A DNA stretch of 64,000 bases, from NCBI RefSeq assembly GCF_019279795.1, contig NC_056732.1:1078882430-1078946429 (forward strand), read 5' to 3'. The translations under genes were made by a program, and so were the position numbers. Under the pieces are notes generated by a model. The model saw nothing but the letters and a program-made list of their open reading frames with translations. It searched no databases and was not told where the DNA came from. Origin of the DNA: Protopterus annectens. Lineage: Eukaryota > Chordata > Ceratodontiformes > Protopteridae. Position 1 is the stretch's first letter. Each line of letters opens with the position of its first letter. Shown piece by piece: positions 45,231-57,024 of this stretch.

Positions 45231-45825
45231 GTATTAGCTGGTTATACAGAAGTAGATGAGGGAATTCTAGCCATTGCAGTTGTTTCACAGCTGTACAATA
45301 CCATCAAAATAACAGTTCATAATAACTTCCTCAGGACATTATCACACAATTAGTTTTTAAGCCTGCATCTGCAGAAAAGGCTACTGCATGGTCTTTTGCC
45401 TTACTTCACAACCCTACCCACATCTTCAAACCTCTCCCCCACTTGTATTCCTAGCATCTGAGCCTCAGTACACAGACCACTATGCAAATTATGACAGATG
45501 TGACAATATTAAGCACACATTCTAGTATACTGTAGGGAGGAAGTTCTGATGCACAGTGGGAGATTACTGTGCACTACACAGTGCAGCCTATGGGTAACAT
45601 TGCATGTACTGCATTTTATCTTTGTGGCTTTACACTGTCATGTAGTGAATGTCATGGTTGTGGACTAGATGACAGCATTTCATCTCTGCTGCCATGCACA
45701 ATACTCAAGCCTGCCAGAAGTGGTGCCATGCTTCTGCCATCTGCTGACAGCTGCTACTATTATCATTTGTGCAACAAATGATAGAGGCAGCTACACTACC
45801 TCAGTATTTCATCAGTGATTGGCTG
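45231..45825. other. unassigned DNA
   Basis: Separates the LINE from the Harbinger pseudogene. No clear motif; the first 100 bases may include more LINE endonuclease sequence. Confidence 0.4.
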
Positions 45826-47100
45826 TGGCTTTGCTGCACCAGACTGCCACAGAATCATGGTATGCAGAATAACAAGCAGTAATATTTTGTACACAGTTGA
45901 AGGGTCATAATGAGCCCTCCACTCCTACCCCGACTCATCCAGGGAAGGGAAATACATTTTAAACAGGCAGAACATTCACTCAATGACTATCTGAGTCTAG
46001 GACAGAAGGGTGTTATAGAGCTCCTCTGCAGCTCCATGTCAGTTATAGACTAGTGTCATTACCCATGGTTCACATGGGTAGCTTCTGTAACCTTAAAAAC
46101 ATAACGGGGAGGAGACACAAGAAGATGTGGTGGCTAGTTATGAAACCTAACTCAGTGCATACAGCAATAGCAATGGGGCTACAAACGTATATACTGTACA
46201 CTTTCCAGGAAGATGTCCTGCAGTATCTTGCCATGCAGGAATTGGTAGTACATTGAACTTGTGTGCCATATGTGGGAACTGTGAGTACTGTCAGGATGAG
46301 GTATTGATGCACTGATGATGTAACCATGTGCATCACACTCTACCTGGAAGTTGGTGGAATGAAAATTCTTCCAATTACAGTACCTCTCCTTGTGATCCAG
46401 ATGAGGCCCTTATATCCACAAGTGCAATCTATTACCAGCACAGTCATCACCACCCAAGGGATAAATTCCCAATCATTTTATTAATATTTCAGTAAGAAAT
46501 AGGAAGTGTAGATTTCACACTTCCTGTTGTTTTGTGAAATATTCAGAAAATGATTGGGAATTTATACCTTGAATGGTGACGGATATGCTGGATGTGATTC
46601 TTTGACCACTAGGTTGTTTGCTGTACACTTCAGAACTCATATGCAGCCTTTTGATTGGTTGTATAATCTATCAAACCAAGCATCTCAAGGAAGCAAGCCA
46701 GTGCACAGAAGACACACATGATAGTGTCTCAGTCCTATGGTGACACTGAAAAATAGATATGTTCTTCTCCATGAGTTAGGAGTATATCAAGGAGCTACTG
46801 CAGTGTGTTCAAGGCAGAAGCCTGAGAGATACCTAGTGTGTCCCCAGTCTGTCTCTGAAAAATTCCTTTTGTAAGCATTGGTGGCTATATGTACCTTGAT
46901 ATCCACAGGAATAAGGCCACACATTCCCCCACTTCCAGTTTGTGGTCCATAAAAGTTCACCAAAGTCCTTATAATATCCCTGCCCACTCTAAAGCATTCA
47001 AGCACCTCAAATTTATAATGTGTTACCTTATAATGCCTCCTCTCAGGCCACTGAGCATTGCTCCACACACCATGTTGCAATACAGCATAGACAAACACCT
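45826..47100 (-). pseudogene. degraded HARBI1-like transposase (second copy)
   Basis: On the minus strand the segment follows the transposase at 1.2-2.5 kb block by block. VTHYKFEVLECFRVGRDIIR and LIPVDIKVHIAT (about 46890-47025) align with VTYHGLHELEIVERYRVDRD and PIPVETKVCVGLRILAT. VIDCTC near 46425 aligns with the catalytic AIDCTH. VECDAHGYIISA and HSSHIWHTSS (about 46250-46335) align with VVCDAQGIIMNV and HDSHIWHLTQ. VIE and ILHTMIL (about 45860-46000) align with VIEHVFG and MLHNMIL. Stops and frame changes are frequent. A hairpin element interrupts it at about 46444-46584. The second catalytic Asp is replaced (HSS for HDS). Confidence 0.75.
46444..46584. mobile_element. long-stem hairpin MITE inside the Harbinger pseudogene
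   Basis: An inverted repeat of about 140 bases. The strongest part is ATAAATTCCCAATCATTTT (46461-46479), exactly complementary to 46547-46565. Pairing extends outward through CACCACCCAAGG/CCTTGAATGGTG and inward through TTAATATTTCA/TGAAATATTCA to a GGAAGTGT/ACACTTCC tip. The related transposase at 1.2-2.5 kb has no such stretch at this point, so it is an insertion. The target duplication was not resolved. Confidence 0.75.
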
Positions 47101-47884
47101 CAAAGCACGAAACATCAAGGATCACAGCAAAACCAAGCATCTTTTCTGATCTCAAAGTGACTAGAAAATGGGCTGTATAAAGTAAGTGCACAATACAAAC
47201 TTGTGTAATTGCGAAATGCAACTCTGATTTTCAAAAGGTGGGAATGGAAACCTTTTGTTATACTACTGGCACAGCATGTACAGTACATATATTTCTTCAT
47301 TTAAATGTCATTATACATTCGTTTGCATATGGCTGTCTCAAAGATTTTTTGAGGGTTGCACTTATGTACAGTATATGTTTATGAATCACATCTCTTCTGT
47401 ACTTACATGCAGCCAGCGCACATACCTGATGTATGTATGCATCCAGGACTGTTTGTAAGCTTCTTAGCCCCCCAAGTCTTTCTGTGTTGGAGGGAAGCCT
47501 TCTAGCTTATCAGTGGGAGTGGTAAGCACTAGGTAGCCTAGCAACCACAAGAGGAGTGGTTTCTGGTCTAGAAATTGCAGTTTATTAAATGTTTGGGCAG
47601 TTTTTCCATCCCTTTCAACTTTCTGGTTCAAAAGCCCACGTTTGCATGGGTTTGTGCTTGTTTAAGCTCCGCTCAGCGGCGTCAAGTTGAGGTAAACTAC
47701 TACTAGTGCCAGAAAGTCTGCTCTTCAGTTTTTCCCTTAGATCTTGCTAGTTCTTTCTCTTTTGCACTTCAAATAGCCTAATCACTTTGCACTTCAACAG
47801 ATTTTTGTATCAATTATTGTAGAACACCTAAATGCCAACAACACTAATTGTTCTTCATGGAAATAGCTCCAGTACTTAGTTTTT
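47101..47884. other. unassigned DNA, probably including the LINE 5' region
   Basis: No ORF is convincing. The part from about 47460 on may be the 5' untranslated region of the LINE that follows, but its start could not be fixed because no second full-length copy is present. Confidence 0.4.
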
Positions 47885-49470
47885 ATGATGACCCCTCCTG
47901 GCATGATTAAAGGGCAGTTGTCTGTGCTTTCATCGATTAACCTGCTGCACTTGGGCATTCTTAGGCAGTATAACAACTGCCTTATGTACACAGACAACCC
48001 TCTCCTCTTACCTCCCAACACCCACACTTGTGAGAGATGCACTTATATCATCAAACTGGAAGGTATGCACTCTCCAGCCAAGACCGGACTAGCTGGTCAA
48101 GAGGAGAAGGTGAACACCTGCACCACACCACATGGAACACATAGTCCTCCAGAACATCCACTACCACAGCTCTCACATAAAAACACAAACCACACACCCA
48201 CCTTCGTGGAGGCACTCAATAGAAATTTACCCAAACAGTAGAGACCTCCAAGACAGAAACACACTCGAACAACACAACACAGCATAAACCACAGGACACA
48301 TAGCTCACCTCCACAGTGTGCCCCTCAACCTAAGCCCCTAAAGCTAAACAGGTCTATATCATATATTTGAAATTCCAAAATATCAAACACCATAAGTTCG
48401 AAATTGGAATTTCGAATATTGATAATATCGAACGCTCAAAATAGCAAATTTTTTTCCCAGGGATAAAAAATTTGCTGTTCCAAGAAACATACACACAACA
48501 CAAGTACACCAAAATAAATAAACCACACACATACAGTTAACAAAAGCCATCCCCACACTAAACCATACATACATTACTATCTACTTACCTTAACCCGCAC
48601 TTTAACCCTAAGGTCCGTAACTATCGCACACATACCCTACGAATCTATACACAAACTAATTAATACACAAAACACAACACTACACCATACATACATTACT
48701 AACTATCCACTTACCTTAACCCACACCCTAACCCTAAGGGCTGTAACTCTCGCACCACCACAGTGGAGGAAATACCGAAGCCACGGAACGGCCCACTGAA
48801 ATCTTGCCCTAGGTAAGATTTCGATGTTCCGGGGCTTAGCTATTTTCACCATTCGATATTTTGGGTTCAACATTTTAACTTTCAAAGTTTTCAGTCTTCG
48901 AAGTTATGATATAGATCCAAGCTAAACACCTTGCCCAATACACTAATCATAGGTGACGCAGTAGTGAGGCACACAGATGTCCCACTCACTAGATTGAATA
49001 AGAAGAAGGTAACAGTCAGCTGTCTATCAGGTGCCAGAATCCGACACATAACTCACGCACTCAGTTCACTCCACAAGTACAAGTATGACTCTATCATTGT
49101 CCATGTGGGTGTGAATGACCTGAGATGCACCTCCCTGGACTACATGAAAAGAGACATGGTGGAGCTCTCAGATTATGTGGCCCAGGCAGGTATGACACTT
49201 GCCCTGAGCAGCATCCTACTGTCACCCAGAATGATACAGCAGTACAAACAAAAAAATGATTGACTTCAACAATTGGCTAAGTTTCTGGTGTCATTCTAAG
49301 GGGATCCAGTATCTGTCTGCTTGGGATGACATGATTGACAGACCTCGATACTTTGCCAGAGATGGCCTGCATCTGTCATCCCTGGGTTTCTGGGTACTGG
49401 CTAAGGCTCTTGCCACCCCTATAGTGCCTTTTTTAGGTGGAGTTCCAAAGACCAAATTACCACTGTAACA
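47885..49470 (+). pseudogene. LINE ORF1: Cys-rich N-terminus and SGNH esterase
   Basis: The N-terminal frame (47885-48241) has a short Cys pair (CERCTYIIKLEG) that may belong to a PHD-like or zinc-binding region. The MITE then interrupts the gene. After it, 48931-49263 encodes IIGDAVVRHTD, KVTVSCLSGARIRHI and YDSIIVHVGVNDLR, and, after a frameshift near 49256, FNNWLSFWCHSKGIQYL and ARDGLHLSSLGF. These correspond to SGNH blocks I, III and V. The nucleophile position of GDS reads GDA, while the Asn (VND) and the Asp-His pair (DGLH) remain. ORF1 proteins of this type accompany the LINE RNA; the esterase substrate is unknown. Confidence 0.8.
48351..48918. mobile_element. MITE, 10-bp flanking repeats (family member 2)
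   Basis: Starts GGTCTATATCATA and ends with the inverted GGATCTATATCATA. It is flanked by AAGCTAAACA at 48341-48350 and 48919-48928, so the target duplication is 10 bp and lies within LINE ORF1. The subterminal parts contain many TTCGAAA and TCGAAT words. The centre shares CTTACCTTAACCC and CCCTAAGGTCCGTAACTATC with the element at 3795-4245. A block of about 120 bases beginning ACCATACATACATTACTA is present twice (from about 48562 and 48683). No protein is encoded. Confidence 0.85.
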
Positions 49471-49497
49471 GCTATAAATAAATGCAATCTGAGGGTC

Positions 49498-52290
49498 ATG
49501 ATGCTCAGCGCTAGAAGTCTAAATCTCAAGGTGCACTCGCTCGAAGCCCTCTTCAAAATGGAAAACATCAACATTTGTGCTGTAACGGAGACCTGGTTTA
49601 AAGCGGCAGAAAGCACCCTGTGCTACCAGGCTATAACTCATTCCACACCTTTCGGCCCCAAAATATGGACCGTTCCAAAGACGGTGGTGTCTCCATATTC
49701 ATAAAGGATATGCACACCTCCAGACTAGTAGCCCAGCATAATGCATCTGCGATAGTTTAGGTACAACTAACATTGAATAAGACTGCAATCCAGGTCATTG
49801 CCTGCTATAGGTCCCCAACCATGTCCCTAGACTCTCACTCCATGTTCCTAAGCACCCTGGAATCGATCAAGGTCAAACCCAACACTCTCATACTAGGAGA
49901 CTTCAACTACTCCTCCATCAACTGGGAAAACTACTGAAGCACCAATGCACTGGCCCAACACTTCCTGAAATACATAAATTCCAATGCCCTGGACCAGCTC
50001 ATTCTTACCCCCACTAGAAGAAGGAACATCCTTGACTTAGGTATTACTAACATGGGCAACCATTGCTCTATACCAATAATCAATTCCTCCCTGGTTAGAT
50101 CCGACTACAAACTAATCACCATGGAAATCCACATCTCACCCACACCCCTCGTAAAGATATCCACCATGAAAAACTTCTCCAAAGCTGACTATGGACTCCT
50201 AAAAACAGAGGTGGCTAACTTCACGGCACCCATGCCAATGGAAAATAGATGCATGACTGCTGAATCATACACCGATGCACTGTATGAACAAGTACATAAA
50301 TGAATGGAACTAGCCATACCCAACAGAACCAAGATGCTCTCCTCCAAAAAAAGGAAGCCAGTCTGGTGGTCCCCTACCATTGATAAACTCTACAACAGAA
50401 GGAAGAAACTGTTGCAGAAAAAAGTGAAGTCCCAAGACTGGAAAAACTCCCTTATTAGCTTCAACAAAAAGTTGAGATCCCTCATCAAAACCTCTAAAGC
50501 TAGCTATGAAGGCAGAATTGCAACAGACACTAAAAACAACCACAAAGCCTTCTACAGTTATATCAAAAATCTCCATGGTAATACCCAGGTTTGCTCTGAG
50601 TTACTGCACAATGGTACCTCCTATACTGAGCCAACAGATATTGCCAACATACTGGCCAACAGATTCAATGCCAACTTTACCCCTCTCCCCCCACAAAGGA
50701 CCAATCTCAATACTGGAGGAATGCCAGGCACCCTGCATTACTGCAGCACAGGTTAAAGCTGCATTGTCTAAGGCCAAGAATACAGCTTCCATGAGACCCG
50801 ACAATATCCCTGGCTGTGTTCTATGTGAATTACAAAGTGAACTTAGCACCACATCTGTGCACCTTGTTCAATCACAGCCTCACCTCAGGCTTTGTCTCTA
50901 CTGAATGGCGTACTGCTACAATCATCCCTCTCCATAAAGGAGGACTGACTACAGACCCTGGAAATTATCGCCTCATTAGCCTGATGAGTCTGATATGTAA
51001 GGCTATGGAATGAATCATCATGAACCTAATTAACAAGGATATAGGGAATCTTCAAACTTTAGATCCCATGCAGTTTGGTTTTGTGAAAGGTAGATCATGC
51101 CTGCTCAACCTGGTTGACTTCTTTGAGTCAGTCACCAAAGCAGTGGATGAAGGTAAGGCAGTTCATACAGCCTACCTTGATCTGGCCAAGGCCTTTGATA
51201 CCATTCCTCACTCAGGAATTATTAATAAACTCACCAAACTAGGCATCAACCCCTTTATCATTAGGTGGGGTTGCAAATAGGCTCACAGATAGAACATACA
51301 GTGTGAAAGTAGTGGACTCCAAGTCAGACTGCTGAACAGTCACGAGTGGAGTCCCACAGGGGTCAGACCTGGGTCCTCTCCTGTTTGGCATATACTTCTC
51401 AGAAGTCCAGGCCAACACAGAGGTACTCTGGCTGACCAAATCCGCAGATGACTGTAAGCTGGGAGACATTATTAACTCCCCAAGTGATGCAGACATCTTA
51501 CATAAAGGCCTCACCGAGACCAATGGCTGGTGTCAAAACCATGGCCTTAAGCTTAATGCCAAAAAATGCATTGTCATCCCCTTTGAGAAAAACTCAGTTC
51601 CCACTAATTACCACATCAATGGGAGCCGACTCAACACTGAAGGCGTTATAAGAGATCTGGGCACAAAGGTTGACAGCAACCTCTCCTTCGACCACTACAT
51701 TGCCACTGTGGTCAGAAAGTCCTTCTATGTGGCACATCTCATTACCAAGGGTTTCGCCTCCAGGAAAAAGAGGTTATCATTTCTCTCTACTCTTCCTTCA
51801 TTAAACCAATCATAGAGTATAATGCCCCATTTGGCATGTACCACACTATACACCTGCAACAGCTGGAGAGGCCACAAAAGTACCTCACAAAGAGGATCCT
51901 AGGCCTTAAACACATGACCTACATGGACAGACTCAAAAAACTCCAGCTATTCTCTTGCCTCATATCATCTAGTAAGAGGCAATCTCTGCTTGACTTACAA
52001 AGCCATGTCTGACCCAGCTCTATTAGAAATGCTACATCTAAAGAAATCCTAATCCCTCGGCACCACATGCTACAGAGACCTCACCATCTTTATCACAATC
52101 AACAGAACATGCAGGAGGGACAGGCTCATAACCCTTAGAATACCCATGCCATGGAATACACTTCCCATACATGTGAAGCAGAGCACCTCACTAGCCCTCT
52201 TCAAGAGAAATCTTGATGAGTGGGTGGGAAATAGAAAGTTCACCCCGGGGATCACTCCAGTGGCTCTACTTGATAGAGGCACTGGGAACT
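49498..52290 (+). pseudogene. LINE ORF2: endonuclease and reverse transcriptase
   Basis: The endonuclease begins with MLSARSLNLKVHSLEALF and ICAVTETWF (catalytic Glu). Then come GDFNYSSINWENY with a premature TGA, TRRRNILDLGITNMG and VRSDYKLITME (catalytic His replaced by Tyr). The RT follows with NTASMRPDNIPG, EWRTATIIPLHKGG, QFGFVKGRSCLLNLVDFF, AYLDLAKAFDTIPH, GVPQGSDLGPLLFGIYFSE-like sequence and SADDCKLGD near 51440 (family form FADD). The C-terminal region contains RKSFYVAHLITKGF, KPIIEYNAPF-like sequence and KRNLDEWVGNRKFTPGIT. In an intact LINE these enzymes nick the target and prime reverse transcription there. At least six frame changes or stops disable it. Confidence 0.9.
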
Positions 52291-52392
52291 AACAACGGGT
52301 GGCACAATGCCAGTGCACTTCTATGAGCTAGGCTTCTAAAGGCCCCAGGGCCATTAGCTTAGAATACACCTATGAACCTATGCATACTACCT

Positions 52393-54339
52393 TTATTCAC
52401 ACAATGAACAGTGCATCATTGTGGGTATTGGTGTGCTCAAACAAAACTGCCTGAACCATAATGTTTTTTTATACATTGTACTATGGCTGTATATGACCAC
52501 TAGGTTGTTATTCTTGGGGATATTCTCTGTCTTTGTGGTTGTCAATACTTCAGATAATACTGTTTTTTTATTGCAGACATCCATAACTGATGGATATTAC
52601 ATTTCTTTGCTATTTATTATTTGAAATATATTATTTTCTATGAATCTGAAATTATGCAAAACATGCTAATGTTGTTTTGGTGATTGCTGCTTAGACATTT
52701 TCCTTCTTGCTTTGCAAGGCATTTGACATTTTGCTTCTGGAGTTTCCTCTAAGTTCTCTGAACTATGGTAATATGAGTAGTAGAAAATGCAACTTGAAAA
52801 ACCTGTGAAATTTGAGAAATGAATCTCCCTGGTACTGATACATTACCATTAGTCATCTTTTTTATTTTGCACTTTTGTATTCTGCACTAGTTTATGATAC
52901 ATGTCTGCATTTTGCACTTATTTATGCTGAACTTCAATAATGATGTTAAAGTCATTTTCTTTCTTCGATAAGATGGTAGTTCCTTCCATTAAACAATTTC
53001 TTGAGGCATTAAACTTTAATTCTGTACCATTTTATAATGTCAATGATTCATTCTGTAGATGTGATCACCTTAACTTCTCACTTAATGTAATGTGCCTATG
53101 GTGAGCAGAGTACTGTTTTCTAGAAATAAAATATTTCTTAATTGACTGTTATCGTAGCATATCTGTCATGATGTTATTCATGTGATGCATCTCTGATGCC
53201 TTGATGTAGATCTCTGTGATTACAGTGGATATCTGTACCTGTACAGTACATGTTATAAATGTATTTTGAATGTATTTGTTTCCTTGTTCTAGAGTGCACA
53301 GTCCTGCTATGAATATCTGTGCACTTCTATACACTACCAACTGTATGTGTGGCTGCATTCTTTTGTATACATGAAGATGCCTGTAATCTTACAACTGGAT
53401 CTGAATATAGTAGCAGGTCTCCAAGCCACTGTCCTTTCCCTGAAATGTTGGTTTTACAATGATGTAAAGTTAGTCATGTTTTACTAATCATTTTCTGAAT
53501 CAAGGACCCTCCATTGCATGACTTTTAGACCTGCATCATTTATAGCCATCACCTTATCACATTACTCTTAGACTCACATCATTTATAAGGATCACTTTAT
53601 TTTTAAGTGAACATCATAATATTGTATCTGAGTCATGAAGCAGAGCAGTGCTTTACAGCCATTTCATTTTCTGACATGCTGACAGCAGCACCCTGTGAGA
53701 TGACAGTATACCCACTGACATATAAAATTAATTTATAAGCTCACTCACTGATCTTAGCATTCCAGATAAATTGAAATCTTACTATCCTGGACTACTGAAC
53801 TTGAGAAACATGATGGACTCTTGCATAGCGCTAAAGCATTAACTGTCACTTTAGCTGTTCTTTTCTCACAGCAGAGCAACAAACTGTTGCAACATTATGC
53901 TACATTGTAAGAAATCCTTCTGTGTGATATTAATTTGTGGCAACTACTGTGTGAGAAACTTAAAATAAGTTAGGAATGTTGAACTATAGCAGCAAGATCT
54001 CAGTTTCATTTTAATGTTCATCAATGAGAACTTTTTATCCATGTTAACATTTTACATTCCAAATCTTATTAAATAGTTATTTTTCTTTTATGAAAGTTTC
54101 CCTTGCCTGTATACACAAGAATTAAATTTCCCAAGTGACCTTTCCTAAAGGAACTGCTGTTCATGGATTCCTACAGCATGTTAGACTCTTGCTGACAGAA
54201 TCTGCCTGGTGGGAGATGCTAGCATAAATCAAGTTTACATTTTTCATGTTCTTTTAATTATTATGATGTATTACATAACAATTTAGGCTTGGCTCATTTT
54301 GTTAATGAAGGCATGATCTCCAATGAGAGCTTTACTGTG
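52393..54339. other. unassigned AT-rich DNA
   Basis: No gene or repeat family recognised in about 2 kb. Confidence 0.5.
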
Positions 54340-54349
54340 CCCCCCCCCC

Positions 54350-54377
<28 letters not shown>
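54340..54377. repeat. C-run followed by (CA)n
   Basis: Ten or more C then about thirteen CA units. Confidence 0.95.
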
Positions 54378-54381
<4 letters not shown>

Positions 54382-54908
54382 CATCTTTTACTGAACAAAG
54401 TTAAGCCAAAGAAATGCATGCGACTGAAGGTGCATGCTAAGCAGAATAGCTACCTTACATTTTCAGGAAATACCAGCACAGATCTCAAAGATGTGTGAAC
54501 ATGGGGCTTAGCCGGACTGCTGCTTTAATCAGCTCCAGTTTCTTACTATACTAGATAACAGCAGCGTAAGCAAAGTACTGACTCCTTTAATCCTTAGCTG
54601 CTCTGTGGGTCTTAAATTTAAAGAAGGGTCAAGTGTTCCTGGTGCACATCCAAAGAAAGTAAACTTGTCTGACCATTAACCTAAATATAGAAAAAAGAAA
54701 TTAATAGATTTGTGGCACAGACATTGATTTATGGTAATCCTATAGCACACTCTAGTGGTAAACATTACAATGCATATTTTATATAAAGTGTATTTCAAAG
54801 AGAAATGTTTATCGCCACACACACATGTGTATAAAACCACTGATGCTATTTTAGAAATCATAATATCTCTTACCGCTGGATTATCTTAACATAATGTCAC
54901 TGACACAT
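54378..54908. other. unassigned DNA
   Basis: Nothing recognised. The phrase TTTAGGCTTGGCTCATTTTG occurs here at about 54282-54302 and again at 55277-55297, followed in both places by related wording, so a short diverged duplication is likely. Confidence 0.4.
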
Positions 54909-55035
54909 TGAGGGCGGCATAATGGTTAAGATATTTATCTTATCTGCACAAGGTGTGGAATTTGGTTCTGAAATGGGAAAATTGGCTTGACTTAAAATAG
55001 CCCAGAGGGGCAGTTATAGTAGAAATAACCTATGA
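54909..55035 (+). mobile_element. tRNA-derived SINE (family shared with 11.1 kb)
   Basis: GGGCGGCATAATGGTTAAGA resembles a tRNA A-box region and GTGGAATTTGGTTCTGAAAT a B-box region. The body CTTAAAATAGCCCAGAGGGG followed by CAGTTAT matches the minus-strand copy at 11095-11222. A truncated head of the same type (GGGCGGCATGGTAGTTAAAT) occurs at 56465-56485. Confidence 0.6.
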
Positions 55036-55940
55036 ATAATCTACACAGACTTCGAAGGTACTTTCTCTAAAACTAACTCACCATCCAATTGTATTTGTTT
55101 GCTGAATAAATTTGACAAAGATTATCTAATTATCATTTATATATACATAAAAAACATGAACTGAAGTCATTGAAATAAATAATGTATAATTACTGATGAC
55201 AAAGTACACACATAATAAGCTGTCAGTAAAAAGAGATATGCAGCCAAAAACCATGGAAGTGACAGTTAAATAGCAATTTAGGCTTGGCTCATTTTGCTAA
55301 ATTTCCCTAAGTGACCCTTCCTAACGTAACCATTGTTTATGGATTCCTACAGTATGCAGTATGCAGACTTGTCAAAGAAAAGATATTCTGTTTGAAATTA
55401 TTATTACTATTATGATTATTATTATTATTATTATTATTATTGCTATATTATTATTATCATCATCATTATTATCTCTAGTTGATAATCAGGTAAGTGGACT
55501 GGTCTAAAGACCCTATTCAGCAATGACACAAGAGTAGATGGACAAATATAAAAGTGTTATAAATATAAGAGTAAAATACATATTAAAGCATTGCGTACAT
55601 AACAACTGTGGCACACACAAAGTATATATAATTAAGGAATAGCTTGGTTCCATTATACACAAATAATTAAAGTGAATTGTTTCAGTAGCTATTGCTGAAA
55701 ACAAGTAAGAGTAGGAGGCAAAGCAGAAATGTAAAGAAATAAGTGGCTGGACTGGCAAGTAGATAGTAGATATATTAAACATTCCCCCAGATTTAATAAA
55801 CTCAGTGTAGGAATAGCGTTATTCCTACACAGAGTGAATGGTGTCCATGTCTGCATCTCCCTCTCGGCAGCACGCCTTACATATTAATGATGGCACGCTA
55901 CTGAGGGGGAGAGGCGTAGACGGATACTGAATGAGTGCTA
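55036..55940. other. unassigned DNA with (ATT)n tract
   Basis: An imperfect ATT/ATC trinucleotide tract lies at about 55398-55475. Nothing else is recognised. Confidence 0.6.
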
Positions 55941-56465
55941 GGAGGTATGTTAGAGTGCTCGCAGATCTGCAACATGCCCCCTGCACTGTCAAAGTGCCAT
56001 ACATCACTAAAACAATAAAGAAAGTGTCCTCGGACACTTATTTAATAATGTTAAGTGTAATGTCATGTAGGGGGTGTGTTACAGTAACTGTAATACACCG
56101 CCTGTATTGTGAAATTGCCGTACAGCACTAAAACAATAAGCAAAGTGTTCTTGGACACTTATTTAATAATTTTAAGTGTAATGTCATGTAGGGGGTGTGT
56201 TAAAATATCCGTAACACACTTCCTGCATTGTCAAAGTGCCGTACAGCACTAAATGATTCCAATAAAGTGTCCTCAGACACATTTTCATAAGTAAATGTAG
56301 GTATATCACAGAGGGTGTGCAACAGTGTCCACAACACACCCCCTGCACTTTCAACGTGCCATATCGCACTAAAATGCATATTTGTCTGTTCCTGGCCATT
56401 CTGAAAATGTAGCTGTAGACGGTGTGTTACAGTGACTGTAACACACCCACTGTACTGTCAGAGTG
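55941..56465. repeat. tandem array with palindromic cores, period about 107-128 bp
   Basis: About five degenerate units begin near 55941, 56069, 56190, 56311 and 56418. Each has a palindromic core related to GGTGTGTTACAGTGACTGTA followed by ACACACC; at 56421-56447 it is perfect (13-bp arms, 1-nt spacer). Then come CACTGTCAAAGTGCCGTACA and GCACTAAAA. The first three units also carry GTGTCCTCGGACAC-type short palindromes and TAAGTGTAATGTCATGTAG. No ORF is supported. Confidence 0.85.
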
Positions 56466-56639
56466 CAGGGCGGCATGGTAGTTAAATATTATGTCCCTTA
56501 TGTATTGGTTCAATTTTTTTTCTTTCTTTTTCTTTAAAGTTTAAGAATAGCTGAGTGGGTTTGTGCAGCATGGTGCTTTGCTCAGCAGTGCTTAAACATA
56601 TCGAGAAGCTATATAGAAATGTATAACTGAAATCTTCAC

Positions 56640-56712
56640 AGCCAAGTTAGCTGAATGGTTAGATTCACGTCTTTTTTGTGCTGTAGGTGCATGGTTCAAA
56701 TACCCAAACAGA
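56640..56712 (+). ncRNA. tRNA-like sequence (pseudogene or SINE head)
   Basis: GCCAAGTTAGCTGAATGGTT matches a tRNA 5' half with an A box (TAGCTGAATGG) and TGCATGGTTCAAATACC matches a B box with one extra base. The acceptor 3' half does not pair well with the 5' end and no CCA-adjacent stem is clear, so a functional tRNA is unlikely. It may be a SINE head or tRNA pseudogene. Confidence 0.5.
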
Positions 56713-57024
56713 CCATTCCGCTTTTACATAGAAAAGCCTTTTTATATTCATTTTATTTTATTTATTTATGTAATTATTGATATTTGTTAACCAGGGTAGT
56801 GTAGTTGTTCCAGAATTCCAGTGTCAGTGGAGATATGAGGTGAAAACCACCATTTAAACACAAGTGTCCAATACAGTACAGTCACATCCCAAGGTAACGT
56901 AATGAAAGCCCATAGGGGGAGGTCATGTAAAGTAAAATATATACACTTAATGATAATGTAACAATAATGAGTAGTTAATATCCAATTTTTATTTTTTTTA
57001 AATGAAAACTTCTGTTTGCCCTTA
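56713..57024. other. unassigned AT-rich DNA
   Basis: No supported feature; T-rich runs near 56740-56775 and 56985-57000. Confidence 0.45.

Larger units (their letters stand above)
47885..52392 (+). mobile_element. CR1-type LINE, near full length
   Basis: The element contains ORF1 (a putative Cys-rich N-terminus and an SGNH esterase domain), ORF2 (endonuclease and reverse transcriptase) and the family 3' tail ending CACCTATGAACCTATG. It is split by a MITE at 48351-48918. ORF1 with an esterase domain is known from CR1-like LINEs. Several stops and frameshifts make it inactive. The 5' end is not defined. Confidence 0.85.

Noticed and set aside
56640..56712. Functional tRNA gene
   Set aside because: A and B boxes are present, but the acceptor stem does not close and the B box has an extra base.
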